A DNA stretch of 64,000 nucleotides. Source: Comamonas koreensis. GTDB taxonomy: Bacteria; Pseudomonadota; Gammaproteobacteria; Burkholderiales; Burkholderiaceae_C. Below are positions 7,140 through 16,566 of the stretch, one piece after another. Numbering within the stretch: the stretch's first letter is position 1; every line of letters begins with the position of its first letter. The translations under genes were made by a program, and so were the position numbers. Location: positions 124,001-188,000 of the forward strand of contig NZ_JAJNCT010000003.1 in NCBI RefSeq assembly GCF_021026195.1. Direction: 5' to 3'. The notes beneath the pieces were generated by a model. It made no database searches, was not told where the DNA came from, and saw only the letters and a list, made by a program, of their open reading frames with translations.

Positions 7140-9275
7140 ATGTCTGAATCCTCTCCCACGCCAACGCAGTTACAGCCTCAGTTGGGCACCCGTGCCGTCT
7201 ATGAGATGCTGTCGTCGATGCGCTTTGCGATTGCGCTGTTGTCCATCATCTGCATTGCCTCGGTCATCGGTACCGTGCTGCGCCAGCATGAGCCGGCCGT
7301 CAACTACGTCAACCAGTTCGGCCCTTTCTGGGCCCAGCTGTTCCTGTCGCTCAAGCTCAATGCGGTTTACAGCGCCTGGTGGTTTCTGCTGATCCTGGCT
7401 TTTCTGGTGACCAGCACCAGCCTGTGCATTGCCAAGCATGCGCCCAAGTACCTGGCCGACTTGCGCCAGTACAAAGAGAATCTGCGCGTGCAAAGCCTGC
7501 AGGCCTTCCACCACCAGGCCAGCGCCCATTTGGCAGAGACCCCGGCGCAGGCGGCGCAGCGGGTGGGATCGCAGCTGGCCGGTAGTGGCTGGAAGGTGCG
7601 CCTGCAAGAGCGCAGCGATGGCTGGATGGTGGCGGCCAAGGCTGGCGCCGCCCACAAGATTGGCTACCTGGCAGCGCACAGCGCCATTGTGCTGATCTGC
7701 CTGGGTGGCCTGCTCGATGGCGATTTGATTGTGCGCGCGCAAATGCTGCTGGGCGGCAAGACCACCTTCAGCGGCGGCGGCATGATTGCCGATGTGCCCG
7801 AGCAGCACCGGCTGTCCGCCAGTAACCCGACCTTCCGTGGCAATCTGATCGTGGCCGAAGGCGCGCAGTCAGGCACGGCCATCCTCAACCAGTCGGACGG
7901 CATCCTGCTGCAGGATTTGCCGTTTTCGGTGGAACTGAAGAAATTCATCGTCGAGTACTACTCCACCGGCATGCCCCGGCTGTTTGCCAGCGAGGTGGTG
8001 CTGCACGACAAGAAAACCGGTGCCTCGGTGGAAAAGCGCATCGAGGTGAACCATCCCGCGAGCTTCCAGGGCATCGAGATCTACCAATCGAGCTTTGAAG
8101 ACGGTGGATCGCGGCTGCAGCTGCGCGCGGTGCCGCTGGTGCCGGGCATGAAGAGCTTTGAGGTAAAGGGCGAAGTGGGTGCCTCCACGCAGATCACGAT
8201 GGGCGAGGGCCAGCCGCCGCTGGAGCTGGAGTTCACCGGCCTGCGCACCATCAATGTGGAAAACATGGGCGCCAACCCGGGCGACGCCGCGCAAGGCGGC
8301 ACCGATGTGCGCAAGGTGGATTTGAGATCCAGCCTGGACAACCACCTGGGTGCCGGCAACAAGGTGACTACCCCGCGCGATCTGCGCAATGTGGGCCCCA
8401 GCGTCAGCTACAAGCTGCGCGATGCCTCGGGCCAGGCGCGTGAATTCAACAACTACATGCTGCCCGTCGACATGGGCGATGGTCAGCCGGTGTACCTCTG
8501 GGGCGTGCGCGAGACCCTGGCCGACCAGTTCCGCTACCTGCGCATTCCGGCAGATGACCAATCGAGCTACCGGGGCTTTTTGCGTTTGAAGGAGGCGCTG
8601 CAGACGCCGGCGATGCGCGAGCGCGCTGTACAGCAGTATGTGGCAGGCGCTGTGGAGGCGAGCCGCCCGGCACTGCGCGAGCAGCTTTATGCCTCGGCGC
8701 TCAAGGCGCTGGTGATTTTTGCTGGCGATGGCCAGGCGGGCGCGAGCAGCGTCACCGGCTTGCAGGCGATTTCGGCCTTCATGGAGCAAAATGTGCCCGA
8801 AGGCGAACGCGCCAAGGCGGGCGAAGTGCTGGTGCGCATTTTGAACGGTGTGCTGTTTGAGCTGATGCAGGTGGCGCGGGCCGACGAGGGCCTGGCACCG
8901 CTGGAGCCCAGCGAGCAGACCCAGCGCTTCATGACCCAGTCGGTGCTGTCGCTGAGCGATGCGCTGCTGTACCCGGAGCCGCTGGTGTTTGAGCTGACCC
9001 AGTTCGACCAGGTGCAGGCCAGCGTCTTTCAGGTGGCCAAGGCGCCGGGTAAATTGGTCGTCTACCTGGGTTGCCTGTTCCTGATTCTGGGGGTGTTTGC
9101 GATGCTCTATGTGCGCGACCGGCGCCTCTGGGTCTGGCTGGCACCGCGCGCAGATGGCAGCGCCGATGCGCGCATGGCTTTGTCCACCAACCGCCGCACC
9201 CTGGATGTGGACCGCGATTTTGAGGGCCTGAGTCAAAAGCTTCTGGGCACGAGCCCTAGCGGAGAACAACGATGA
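7140..9275 (+). CDS. resB: Cytochrome c biogenesis protein ResB/Ccs1
   Basis: Part of the system II (ResB-CcsA) complex that moves haem across the membrane and attaches it to apocytochromes. The 711-residue protein has transmembrane segments near residues 30-50, 80-105 and 180-200, a long periplasmic domain (about 210-640), and a last transmembrane segment near 650-670. The ATG at 7140 gives MSESSPTPTQLQPQLGTRAVYEMLSS, typical of betaproteobacterial ResB; an in-frame GTG at 7080 is possible. The stop overlaps the ATG of the CcsA gene (ATGA), so the two subunits are coupled. Confidence 0.92.
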   Translation: MSESSPTPTQLQPQLGTRAVYEMLSSMRFAIALLSIICIASVIGTVLRQHEPAVNYVNQFGPFWAQLFLSLKLNAVYSAWWFLLILAFLVTSTSLCIAKHAPKYLADLRQYKENLRVQSLQAFHHQASAHLAETPAQAAQRVGSQLAGSGWKVRLQERSDGWMVAAKAGAAHKIGYLAAHSAIVLICLGGLLDGDLIVRAQMLLGGKTTFSGGGMIADVPEQHRLSASNPTFRGNLIVAEGAQSGTAILNQSDGILLQDLPFSVELKKFIVEYYSTGMPRLFASEVVLHDKKTGASVEKRIEVNHPASFQGIEIYQSSFEDGGSRLQLRAVPLVPGMKSFEVKGEVGASTQITMGEGQPPLELEFTGLRTINVENMGANPGDAAQGGTDVRKVDLRSSLDNHLGAGNKVTTPRDLRNVGPSVSYKLRDASGQAREFNNYMLPVDMGDGQPVYLWGVRETLADQFRYLRIPADDQSSYRGFLRLKEALQTPAMRERAVQQYVAGAVEASRPALREQLYASALKALVIFAGDGQAGASSVTGLQAISAFMEQNVPEGERAKAGEVLVRILNGVLFELMQVARADEGLAPLEPSEQTQRFMTQSVLSLSDALLYPEPLVFELTQFDQVQASVFQVAKAPGKLVVYLGCLFLILGVFAMLYVRDRRLWVWLAPRADGSADARMALSTNRRTLDVDRDFEGLSQKLLGTSPSGEQR

Positions 9276-10645
9276 ATACTGCTTCCACCAACCTGCCGCC
9301 CGCCCAGGCGGGCACCGTGGTCCAAACGGTGCAACTCAACCCCGGCTACTTCAGCAGCCGCTCGGTCTGGGACTGGCTGTTTGCGTTGGCCTTGGCCGTT
9401 GGTGGCGGTTTTGCGCTGTTTTTGTATGGCCACCATATGGATGGCTATGAAAAAGGCATCCTGATCGCATCGGTGCCGTTTTTCATCTGGCTGGGCTGGT
9501 TCTGGCGGCCCTTGCAGCTGTTGATGGTGGTGGTGGCTGCGCTGTCGCTGCTGGCCATTGGCCTGTACCGGGTCGATGGCGCAGGGCAGATCGCGCGTTC
9601 GGAAACAGTGTTTGGGCTCAAGTACTTCCTGTCCAGCCAGTCGGCCATTCTATGGATGAGCGTGCTGTTCTTCATGAGCACGGTGTTCTACTGGATCGGC
9701 CTCCTGTCCAAGGGCGAAGGATCGACACTGACGACGGTGGGCAGCCGCCTGACCTGGCTGGCCATTGTGATGGCCTTGGTGGGCACGATGGTGCGCTGGT
9801 ATGAGAGCTATCTGATGGGGCCGGATATCGGCCATATCCCCGTCAGCAATCTCTATGAGGTGTTTGTGCTGTTTGCCTGGATGACGGCGCTTTTCTACCT
9901 CTACTTCGAAGCGCATTACCAGACGCGGGCGCTGGGCGGCTTTGTGATGCTGGTGGTCAGTGCCTCGGTGGGCTTTTTGCTGTGGTACACGGTTGCCCGC
10001 CAGGCCCATGAGATCCAGCCGCTGGTGCCCGCGCTGCAAAGCTGGTGGATGAAGCTGCATGTGCCGGCCAATTTTGTCGGCTATGGCACCTTTGCGCTGG
10101 CTGCCATGGTGGCACTGGCCTACCTGCTGAAGGCGGCCACGCAGCGGGCGCTGTGGATCGGCCTGGTGCTCGTGCCCATGCTGGTGCTGGTGCTGCCCCT
10201 GGTGGCCTTCCGCATCTGGGGCGATGAAAGCCTCTACCCCTCGCTCGACAAGACCTTGCGCATGGCCTTGCCGCTGGAGCTGTTCTTTGGGCTGATGATC
10301 CTGCTGCGCAGCTGGATCAACCGGGGCACGCCGCGCCTGCAGATCATGGATGACCTGATGTACAAGGCCATCGCCGTGGGCTTTGCCTTTTTCACCATTG
10401 CCACCGTGCTGGGCGCGCTCTGGGCGGCTGAGGCCTGGGGCGGCTACTGGAGCTGGGATCCCAAGGAGACCTGGGCGCTGATCGTCTGGCTGAACTATGC
10501 CGCCTGGCTGCACATGCGCCTGGTCAAGGGCTTGCGCGGTGCTGTCTCGGCCTGGTGGGCGCTGGTGGGCCTGGTGGTCACCACCTTCGCCTTCCTGGGG
10601 GTGAACATGTTCCTATCTGGCTTGCACAGCTACGGCACGCTGTAA
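9272..10645 (+). CDS. ccsA: Cytochrome c biogenesis protein CcsA/ResC (haem-handling subunit)
   Basis: The partner of ResB in system II cytochrome c maturation, an inner-membrane protein with about eight to ten helices. The tryptophan-rich haem-binding signature WGGYWSWDPKETWALIVWL lies near residues 388-406, and conserved histidines flank it (KLHVP and WLHMRL). Its 457-residue length is above that of minimal CcsA because of an N-terminal extension with two extra hydrophobic segments, as usual in Burkholderiales. Translation starts inside the resB stop codon. Confidence 0.93.
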   Translation: MNTASTNLPPAQAGTVVQTVQLNPGYFSSRSVWDWLFALALAVGGGFALFLYGHHMDGYEKGILIASVPFFIWLGWFWRPLQLLMVVVAALSLLAIGLYRVDGAGQIARSETVFGLKYFLSSQSAILWMSVLFFMSTVFYWIGLLSKGEGSTLTTVGSRLTWLAIVMALVGTMVRWYESYLMGPDIGHIPVSNLYEVFVLFAWMTALFYLYFEAHYQTRALGGFVMLVVSASVGFLLWYTVARQAHEIQPLVPALQSWWMKLHVPANFVGYGTFALAAMVALAYLLKAATQRALWIGLVLVPMLVLVLPLVAFRIWGDESLYPSLDKTLRMALPLELFFGLMILLRSWINRGTPRLQIMDDLMYKAIAVGFAFFTIATVLGALWAAEAWGGYWSWDPKETWALIVWLNYAAWLHMRLVKGLRGAVSAWWALVGLVVTTFAFLGVNMFLSGLHSYGTL

Positions 10646-10660
10646 GCCCGTTGCACCGTC

Positions 10661-11467
10661 TCAGGAGCGTTGCGGCAGCGGAGAGATTGCCTGTTGGGGC
10701 AGGGTGTAGTTCTGGTTGTCCATCAGATCGACCCCGCACATCAGGTGGTCGAGCCAGTCAAAGAACTGGGCAATGGCCGGGCCCATGATGGGCGCGCCGT
10801 GCTGGGGCACGATCAAGGAGATATCCAGCTGGCGCGCCATGGCCACCCACAGGCGCAGCACCTTGTTGGACACCATGTAGCGCCGGTGAAAGCCCTCCAT
10901 GCGGGGAATATGGGGCGCCAGGTCGGTCACCGGCGTGCGTGCGATATAGCCATCGGTCATCGAGACGCCCAGGTCCCCGGTGAACAGGATGCGGCTGATC
11001 GGGTCGTAGAAGTGGAAGTTTCCTTCCGCATGCAGAAAATGCGCAGGCAGGATGTGCAGCTGGCTCTGGCCCAGCGGCAGAATGCCACCGGGGTCCTGCA
11101 CGGGGATGACCCGGTTTTCCGTCTTGCCGACCTTGGTGAAATGCGGCACAAAGCGCTCCCAGACACGGGAGATCACCAAGGATGCGCGGGTGGAGGTGAG
11201 CCAGCGATCCAGCGAGGCGATGATGTCCGGGTCGGCATGCGAGGCGATCAGGTAGGACAGCTTGTGCGGCGAGAAATAGCGCACCATGCCCATGTAGAGC
11301 TCATTGAAGGCGAGGTTGCCGCCCGGATCGATGATGGCGCCGGTACCATGGTCGACGATCAGGAACTGGTTGGCCTGCACGGCCTGCGCATCCTCTTCCA
11401 CCAGGTCGGTGAACATCAGACAAGCGTGATGCTCGTCACGGTACAGTTCCACAGGTTCCAACGCCAT
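10661..11467 (-). CDS. ODP-type di-iron protein of the metallo-beta-lactamase fold
   Basis: The 268-residue protein has the metallo-beta-lactamase fold of the oxygen-binding di-iron (flavodiiron-like) family, without the flavodoxin or rubredoxin domains of full flavodiiron proteins. Candidate metal ligands are H77, D79 and D81 in SHADPDI, H146 in HFLHAEGN, D165 in FTGDLG and H223 in PQHG. The Asp in place of the usual HXHXDH second histidine is typical of di-iron oxygen or NO binders rather than zinc hydrolases. Its role is unknown; redox sensing or oxygen/NO handling is an inference. It lies 121 bp downstream of lptM on the same strand and is convergent with ccsA. Confidence 0.75.
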   Translation of the reverse strand: MALEPVELYRDEHHACLMFTDLVEEDAQAVQANQFLIVDHGTGAIIDPGGNLAFNELYMGMVRYFSPHKLSYLIASHADPDIIASLDRWLTSTRASLVISRVWERFVPHFTKVGKTENRVIPVQDPGGILPLGQSQLHILPAHFLHAEGNFHFYDPISRILFTGDLGVSMTDGYIARTPVTDLAPHIPRMEGFHRRYMVSNKVLRLWVAMARQLDISLIVPQHGAPIMGPAIAQFFDWLDHLMCGVDLMDNQNYTLPQQAISPLPQRS

Positions 11468-11588
11468 CTCTTCCGCCCAGTTATCAATTGCAACGGGCGT
11501 GACTGTAACGGGGTGTAGTGGGTTGGATCTTGAGGTGGATCAAGGAGGCGGGCCGGGTGCACGCCAGCGCGCAGCAGCCCCCGCTGAA

Positions 11589-11807
11589 TCAGGGCTTGGT
11601 GGCGGGCTGCATCACGGTGGAGGGCTGCAGCTGGGGTTCAGGCCGGTCCGGTGCGCTGGGGTCCAGGGTTTGCGGCAGGGTTGCCCGGTTGGCTGCTGCA
11701 GGCTCCGTCGGCAGATACAGCGGCCCGCGCTGGCCGCAAGCTGCCAATAGTGCCGCACCGGTGGCAAGGACAATGGTCCTGCATACAATTTGGTAAATAC
11801 TCCACAT
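11589..11807 (-). CDS. lptM: LptM (YifL-like) small outer-membrane lipoprotein
   Basis: A 72-residue lipoprotein: signal peptide 1-23, lipobox LAAC with Cys24, then CGQRGPLYLP, the conserved N-terminal motif of LptM/YifL, and a Pro/Ala-rich tail. LptM binds the LptD-LptE LPS translocon and helps its oxidative maturation. The ATG at 11807 was chosen because the signal peptide begins there; an upstream in-frame extension overlaps cyaY and is not credible. It is divergent from cyaY with only 12 bp between starts, a common proteobacterial arrangement. The usual downstream neighbour lysA is absent here. Confidence 0.88.
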   Translation of the reverse strand: MWSIYQIVCRTIVLATGAALLAACGQRGPLYLPTEPAAANRATLPQTLDPSAPDRPEPQLQPSTVMQPATKP

Positions 11808-11819
11808 TGAAGCATTGTA

Positions 11820-12149
11820 ATGAACGAACTCGAATACCTGGATGCGGCAGAAAAACTCTTGCTGGCGGTTGAACAGACCTGCGACCGCATCAACGACGAA
11901 ACCGATGCCGATATCGATGCCCAGCGCGTCGGTGGTCTGCTGACCCTGATTTTTGCCAACCGCAGCCAGATCATCATCAACCTGCAGCCGCCGCTGCATG
12001 AGGTGTGGCTGGCGGCCAAGTCCGGTGGCTACCACTACAAGTTCGATGGCAGCGTGTGGCGTGATACCAAGACCGGCAATGATTTCTTTGCCGATCTGAC
12101 CCGGGATGCCGGTGTGCAGTCGGGTCTGCCCCTGGTCTTCAAGGCTTGA
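11820..12149 (+). CDS. cyaY: CyaY, bacterial frataxin
   Basis: An iron-binding regulator of ISC iron-sulfur cluster assembly, cytoplasmic. The 109-residue length matches the family. The acidic N-terminal helix ([23 protein letters not shown], with D/E ligands) is followed by the beta-sheet motif [26 protein letters not shown] and the GGYHYKF-W block, both diagnostic of frataxin. It is divergent from lptM and ends at a strong shared terminator before the convergent PBP1A gene. Confidence 0.95.
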   Translation: MNELEYLDAAEKLLLAVEQTCDRINDETDADIDAQRVGGLLTLIFANRSQIIINLQPPLHEVWLAAKSGGYHYKFDGSVWRDTKTGNDFFADLTRDAGVQSGLPLVFKA

Positions 12150-12166
12150 CGCGATACCCCCAATAA

Positions 12167-12200
12167 AAAGGCCAGCCCGTAGCGATACGGACTGGCCTTT
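12167..12200. terminator. Bidirectional terminator between cyaY and the PBP1A gene
   Basis: A 14-base stem with one G-U type mismatch (12167-12180 and 12187-12200) around a six-base loop, with A and T runs on the two sides. Confidence 0.9.
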
Positions 12201-12221
12201 GCTTTGGGTGCTGGCGCTAGG

Positions 12222-14618
12222 TCAGTTGCGGAACAGGTCCAAGATCTTATTGCGCTCTTCGGAGTTGGGCGGGGGCACCATGGTGCCAGCGGTCGACGCA
12301 GGAGAGTCCAGGCCCAGATTGGGAGCGCTGCGTGCGTACTCTTCGTAGAGCCAGTCGCCGCCGACATTGACCAGGCCGCTGGGCGGCGTCATCTTGGCCA
12401 CAGGCACATCCTTGAGCGCATGCTGCATGTAGTTGATCCAGATGGGCAGGCTGAGGCCGCCGCCGTATTCGCGCGCACCCAGGCTGCGGGGGTTGTCATA
12501 TCCCATCCAGACCACGGCCGCATTGGTAGGCTGGAAGCCCGCGAACCAGGCGTCCACCGAGTCATTGGTGGTACCGGTCTTGCCATAGATGTCCGGGCGC
12601 TTGAGCTGGGCCTGGGCCTTGGCGGCGGTGCCGTAGCGGGCGACGTCTTGCAGCAGCGAGTCCATCACAAAGGCATTGCGGGCATCGATGGCGCGCGGCA
12701 GGTCTTCGGTGGCAGGCGGTGCGAACTCCGACAGTACATTGCCCCGATGGTCGGTGATCTTGGCAATCAGATAAGGATTGACCCGGTGGCCGCCGTTGGC
12801 GAACACCGAATAGGCGGACACCATCTGCATGGGCGTGACCGAGCCGGCGCCCAAGGCCATGGGCAGGTAGGGCGGCTGCTTGTCGGCATCAAAGCCGAAC
12901 TTGGTCACCCATTCCTGGGCCTTCTTGGGGCCCACCGACTGCATCACGCGGATGGTCACCAGGTTCTTCGAGCGTGCCAGCGCCTGGCGCATGGTCATCG
13001 GGCCATCAAAGCGGCCATCGGAGTTCTTCGGCTCCCAGGGCTGTTGGCCGGCCGACCCGGGGAAGCTCAGCGGTGCATCATTGATCACTGTGGTGGGCGA
13101 AAAGCCTTTTTCCAGCGCTGCCGAGTAGATAAAGGGCTTGAAGCTGGAGCCCGGCTGGCGCCAAGCCTGGGTCACATGGTTGAACTTGTTCTTGTCGAAA
13201 TCAAAGCCGCCAACCAGTGCCTTGATGGCACCGCTGCGGGGGTCAAGTGAGACGAACGCGCCTTCCACCTCGGGCAACTGGGTCAGCTCAAAGGTCTTCT
13301 TGGCGGTTTCCATGATGCGCACCACCGCGCCAGGGCGCAGCTTGGTGTTAGGCGGTGCCTTGTCGCTCAGGCCCGATTGCACGGGCTTGAGGCCCTCCCC
13401 GGTGATCTCGATCGGATCGCCATCGGCACGGATGACCACGACTTTACGCGGCGTTGCTTCCAAAACCACGGCAGAGAGGATATTGCCGTTGTCCGGGTGC
13501 TGGGCCAGTACCTCATCTATCGCCTCGTCCCGCTCCTGGCCGGCAGCCGGCAGGTTGATGAACTTCTCCGGTCCACGGTAGTGCTGCCGCTTTTCGTAGT
13601 CCATGATGCCCTTGCGCAGCGCTTCATAGGCTTTTTCCTGGTCGCTGGCGATCAGGGTGGTGTAGACGTTGAGACCACGGGTATAGGCCTCGCTGCCGTA
13701 CTGGGCAAAGATCAGCTGGCGCGCCATTTCAGCCACGTATTCGGCATGCACGCGGTTATCCGCGTAGCTAGAGCGGATCTTGAGCGACTCCGCGCGTGCT
13801 TCGTTCGCCTGGGCGGGCGTGATGAAGTGGTTCTCTTCCATCCTGTCAATGATGTAGAGCTGGCGGATGCGGGCGCGCTTGGGGTTGCTGATCGGGTTAT
13901 AGGCAGAGGGGGCCTTGGGCAGGCCGGCGAGCATGGCCGCCTCGGCCACCGTCACATCCTTGAGCGGCTTGCCGAAATAGGTCTCGGACGCGGCCGAGAA
14001 ACCATAGGCACGGTTACCTAAATAGATCTGGTTCATATAGATTTCCAGAATCTGATTCTTGCTCAAGGTGTGCTCTAGCTTCAGGGTCAGCAAGATCTCA
14101 TATATCTTGCGGGTATAGGTTTTTTCAGATGACAGATAGACATTGCGCGCCACCTGCATGGTGATCGTGGAAGCGCCCTGGGCCTTTTCGCGCCCCAGGT
14201 TGGCGAGCAAGGCGCGCGCCATGCCTTTGTAATCCACGCCGTTGTGCTCGAAGAAACGCGTGTCTTCGATGGCCAGCACGGCATCCACCATCACCTTGGG
14301 TATTTCACCAATCGGCGTCAAATTGCGGCGTTCTTCACCAAACTCGCCCAGCAAGGCGCCTTCGGACGAGTAAACCCGCATCGGCAGCTTGGGGCGGTAG
14401 TCGGCCAGTTCGGAGACATCGGGCAGGTTGGGGTAGGCCATGGCCAGGCCCACGGCAACGACCGCTGCGCCGGCAACGGCAGCGGCAACGAGCAAGGCAA
14501 ACAGCCAGCCAAAAAATTTCAGCGTCTTGGTGGCAAAGCTCGATGGCTTGGGTTGCTTGGGAGATTTTGCGGGAGGTTTCTCAGGCGTTCTGCGCGAGAT
14601 CGGAGCGTCTGGATTCAT
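12222..14618 (-). CDS. mrcA: Penicillin-binding protein 1A (bifunctional transglycosylase/transpeptidase)
   Basis: A class A PBP that polymerises and cross-links peptidoglycan from the inner membrane. The 798-residue protein has a basic, Pro-rich cytoplasmic tail (1-32) and a transmembrane helix (about 36-60). Its GT51 domain has AIEDTRFFEHNGVD (Glu118 catalytic) and QGASTITMQVARN. Next comes an OB-like insert typical of PBP1A, then a transpeptidase domain with SSFK (in GSSFKPF), SKN (in RSKNLV) and KTGTTN. The ATG at 14618 gives MNPDAPISRR; the frame opens 16 codons earlier with no clear ribosome site. It is divergent from pilM, as PBP1A genes often are. Confidence 0.95.
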   Translation of the reverse strand: MNPDAPISRRTPEKPPAKSPKQPKPSSFATKTLKFFGWLFALLVAAAVAGAAVVAVGLAMAYPNLPDVSELADYRPKLPMRVYSSEGALLGEFGEERRNLTPIGEIPKVMVDAVLAIEDTRFFEHNGVDYKGMARALLANLGREKAQGASTITMQVARNVYLSSEKTYTRKIYEILLTLKLEHTLSKNQILEIYMNQIYLGNRAYGFSAASETYFGKPLKDVTVAEAAMLAGLPKAPSAYNPISNPKRARIRQLYIIDRMEENHFITPAQANEARAESLKIRSSYADNRVHAEYVAEMARQLIFAQYGSEAYTRGLNVYTTLIASDQEKAYEALRKGIMDYEKRQHYRGPEKFINLPAAGQERDEAIDEVLAQHPDNGNILSAVVLEATPRKVVVIRADGDPIEITGEGLKPVQSGLSDKAPPNTKLRPGAVVRIMETAKKTFELTQLPEVEGAFVSLDPRSGAIKALVGGFDFDKNKFNHVTQAWRQPGSSFKPFIYSAALEKGFSPTTVINDAPLSFPGSAGQQPWEPKNSDGRFDGPMTMRQALARSKNLVTIRVMQSVGPKKAQEWVTKFGFDADKQPPYLPMALGAGSVTPMQMVSAYSVFANGGHRVNPYLIAKITDHRGNVLSEFAPPATEDLPRAIDARNAFVMDSLLQDVARYGTAAKAQAQLKRPDIYGKTGTTNDSVDAWFAGFQPTNAAVVWMGYDNPRSLGAREYGGGLSLPIWINYMQHALKDVPVAKMTPPSGLVNVGGDWLYEEYARSAPNLGLDSPASTAGTMVPPPNSEERNKILDLFRN

Positions 14619-14864
14619 GGGGTCAGACCGTCGAGAGGAGCTTGCATAAGCAGGGAATGCTATCACGCGGCTGCTTTCGGTGGGGGGCGTGCCGGTTTTG
14701 ATTTAGCTTGTGACAAATATCATGCTACGTCCAATGTATCCCTTGTATCGTATTGTTTTGACAACGAATTGGCTCCGGGCGCAGGTGGTTCTTTGCTGCG
14801 CGACTATCTTGCTGATAGCATTCATAGGGGGTGTTAAGTTTTGTAGCTCAATATAGAGCAAATT

Positions 14865-14873
14865 AGGGAGGAG
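14865..14873 (+). promoter_or_regulatory. Ribosome binding site that favours a TTG start for pilM
   Basis: AGGGAGGAG at 14865-14873 lies 6 bp before TTG 14880 but 15 bp before the first ATG at 14889. The spacing supports initiation at TTG and hence a weakened start for the first gene of the pilus operon. Confidence 0.6.
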
Positions 14874-14879
14874 CCCATC

Positions 14880-15959
14880 TTGGTCTCAATGGGATCTTTG
14901 TTCCGACGCCAGCCGTCTAGCCTCTTGGGGATAGATGTGAGTGCGTCGAGCATCAAGTTGGTAGAACTGGGGAGGAATGGCAGCGGTCAGTACGTTGTTG
15001 AGCGCTGTGCTCAAGAGCTGCTGGAGCCTGGCTGGGTCACCGAGTCGGGTATCGAGCGCTTTGATGAAGTAGCTGATTCCTTGCGTCGTTTGGTCAAAAA
15101 AAGCGGGACGCGAACCAAGCAAGCGGCACTGGCGTTGCCGCTTTCTGCCGTGATTCAAAAGAAAATTGTGCTGCCATCGGGGCTCTCAGAGCTGGAGATG
15201 GAGTTTCAAGTTGAATCAGAAGCTAACCAATACATACCATTTTCCCTCGATGAGGTGAACCTGGACTTCTACGTCATTGGCCCTTCCTCCAATTCGATAG
15301 GTGATGTCGATGTGCTGATTGCAGCAGCGCGCAAAGAGACGGTTCAGGACCGACAGGGCCTGGCAGAAGCGGCTGGCCTCAAGCCCGTGGTGCTCGAGAT
15401 CGAATCCAACGCCACCGCGCTGGCAGCCCGGCGCCTGATCGGCAATATGCCCAGCAAAGGCAAGGACGCGTTCATTGCCATCTTTGAAATTGGCGGTAAT
15501 GCATCGTTTCTGCAGATCATCCACAACAACCAGGTGATCTATGAGCGCGACCAATCCTTCAACGGTGGTCAGCTCACGCAGATGATCATGCGCCAGTATG
15601 GCTTCTCACAAGAAGAAGCTGAGCAGAAAAAGCGCGGCGGTGATCTGCCCGCTGATTACAAGCAGGTCGTGCTCAAGCCTTTTGTGGAAAGCATCGGGCA
15701 GGAGATCAACCGTGCTTTGCAGTTCTTTTTCACCAGCACACCACACAACCGCATCGACCATATTTTGTTGGCAGGCGGCTCGGCCGTGCTCAGTGGCCTG
15801 ACAGATGCGGTGATCGATGCCACAGGTTTTGCCGCGTCTGCCGCCAATCCGTTTGAAGACATGGTGATGGATGCTGCGGTGCGCTCGCGGGCTAAAAGCA
15901 AGGACTTCACTACCTATCTCACGGCCTGTGGACTGGCGTTGCGGAGGTATGCCGCATGA
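14880..15959 (+). CDS. pilM: Type IV pilus assembly protein PilM
   Basis: A cytoplasmic actin-like protein that binds the N-terminus of PilN and couples the pilus motor to the inner-membrane alignment complex. The 359-residue protein has the ATP-binding start LLGIDVSASSIKLVEL (about 14-29), a second phosphate-type loop near IFEIGGNASFLQI, and LAGGSAVLSGL near 297, all standard for PilM. Start is TTG at 14880, judged from the ribosome site; ATG 14889 is the alternative. The stop overlaps the pilN ATG. Confidence 0.95.
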   Translation: MVSMGSLFRRQPSSLLGIDVSASSIKLVELGRNGSGQYVVERCAQELLEPGWVTESGIERFDEVADSLRRLVKKSGTRTKQAALALPLSAVIQKKIVLPSGLSELEMEFQVESEANQYIPFSLDEVNLDFYVIGPSSNSIGDVDVLIAAARKETVQDRQGLAEAAGLKPVVLEIESNATALAARRLIGNMPSKGKDAFIAIFEIGGNASFLQIIHNNQVIYERDQSFNGGQLTQMIMRQYGFSQEEAEQKKRGGDLPADYKQVVLKPFVESIGQEINRALQFFFTSTPHNRIDHILLAGGSAVLSGLTDAVIDATGFAASAANPFEDMVMDAAVRSRAKSKDFTTYLTACGLALRRYAA

Positions 15960-16558
15960 TATTGATCAATCTGCTTCCGCACCGTGAAGCCGCACGCAAA
16001 AAGCGCAAAGAGAGTTTTCAGGCATCGATGGTCGCGGCAGCCCTGGTGGGCGCGGTGGTTTGCGGCGCTGTCTACATGTTTTACCAGTACCAGATTGACC
16101 TGCAAGCCGGGCGCAATGCGCTGCTGACTCGTGAGATCAAGGCACTGGATATCAAGATCGCCGATGTGGCCAAGATTGATGCGGAAATTGCCGCGCTGAA
16201 GGCGCGGCAAAAGGCTGTGGAGGATCTGCAGTCCGACCGCAATCTGCCGGTCCATTTGCTCAATGAGCTGGTCCTTCAGCTGCCCGATGGCGTCTATATC
16301 GAGAGCCTCAAGCAGCAAGAACAGACTGTGCAGATCCAGGGTATTGCCCAATCCAATGAGCGGGTGTCCGAATTGCTCAACAGCCTAGCCACCAAGACGC
16401 CCTGGTTGTCCAAGCCTGAGCTGGTCGAGGTAGTGGGTACGACCACACAGATCAATGCCCGTGAGAGAAAACGGGTTGCCGGCTTCAACCTGCGTTTTGG
16501 CCTGATGCGTTCCAGTGATGTGGAGCAGGCCCACATCGCTCAAGGTGTGAAAAAGTAG
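15956..16558 (+). CDS. pilN: Type IV pilus assembly protein PilN
   Basis: An inner-membrane alignment-complex protein whose N-terminus docks in PilM. The first residues MILINLLPHREAARKKR contain the conserved INLLPXRE PilM-binding motif. A single transmembrane helix follows (about 24-46), then a periplasmic coiled coil (about 50-95) and a ferredoxin-like domain. Length 200 is usual. Starts inside the pilM stop (ATGA). Confidence 0.94.
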   Translation: MILINLLPHREAARKKRKESFQASMVAAALVGAVVCGAVYMFYQYQIDLQAGRNALLTREIKALDIKIADVAKIDAEIAALKARQKAVEDLQSDRNLPVHLLNELVLQLPDGVYIESLKQQEQTVQIQGIAQSNERVSELLNSLATKTPWLSKPELVEVVGTTTQINARERKRVAGFNLRFGLMRSSDVEQAHIAQGVKK

Positions 16559-16566
16559 GGGCGACG

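Noticed and set aside
14700-14879. Possible sigma-54 promoter ahead of pilM
   Set aside because: GG- and GC-containing blocks exist (near 14770-14800) but the spacing between them is not the 10 bp needed.
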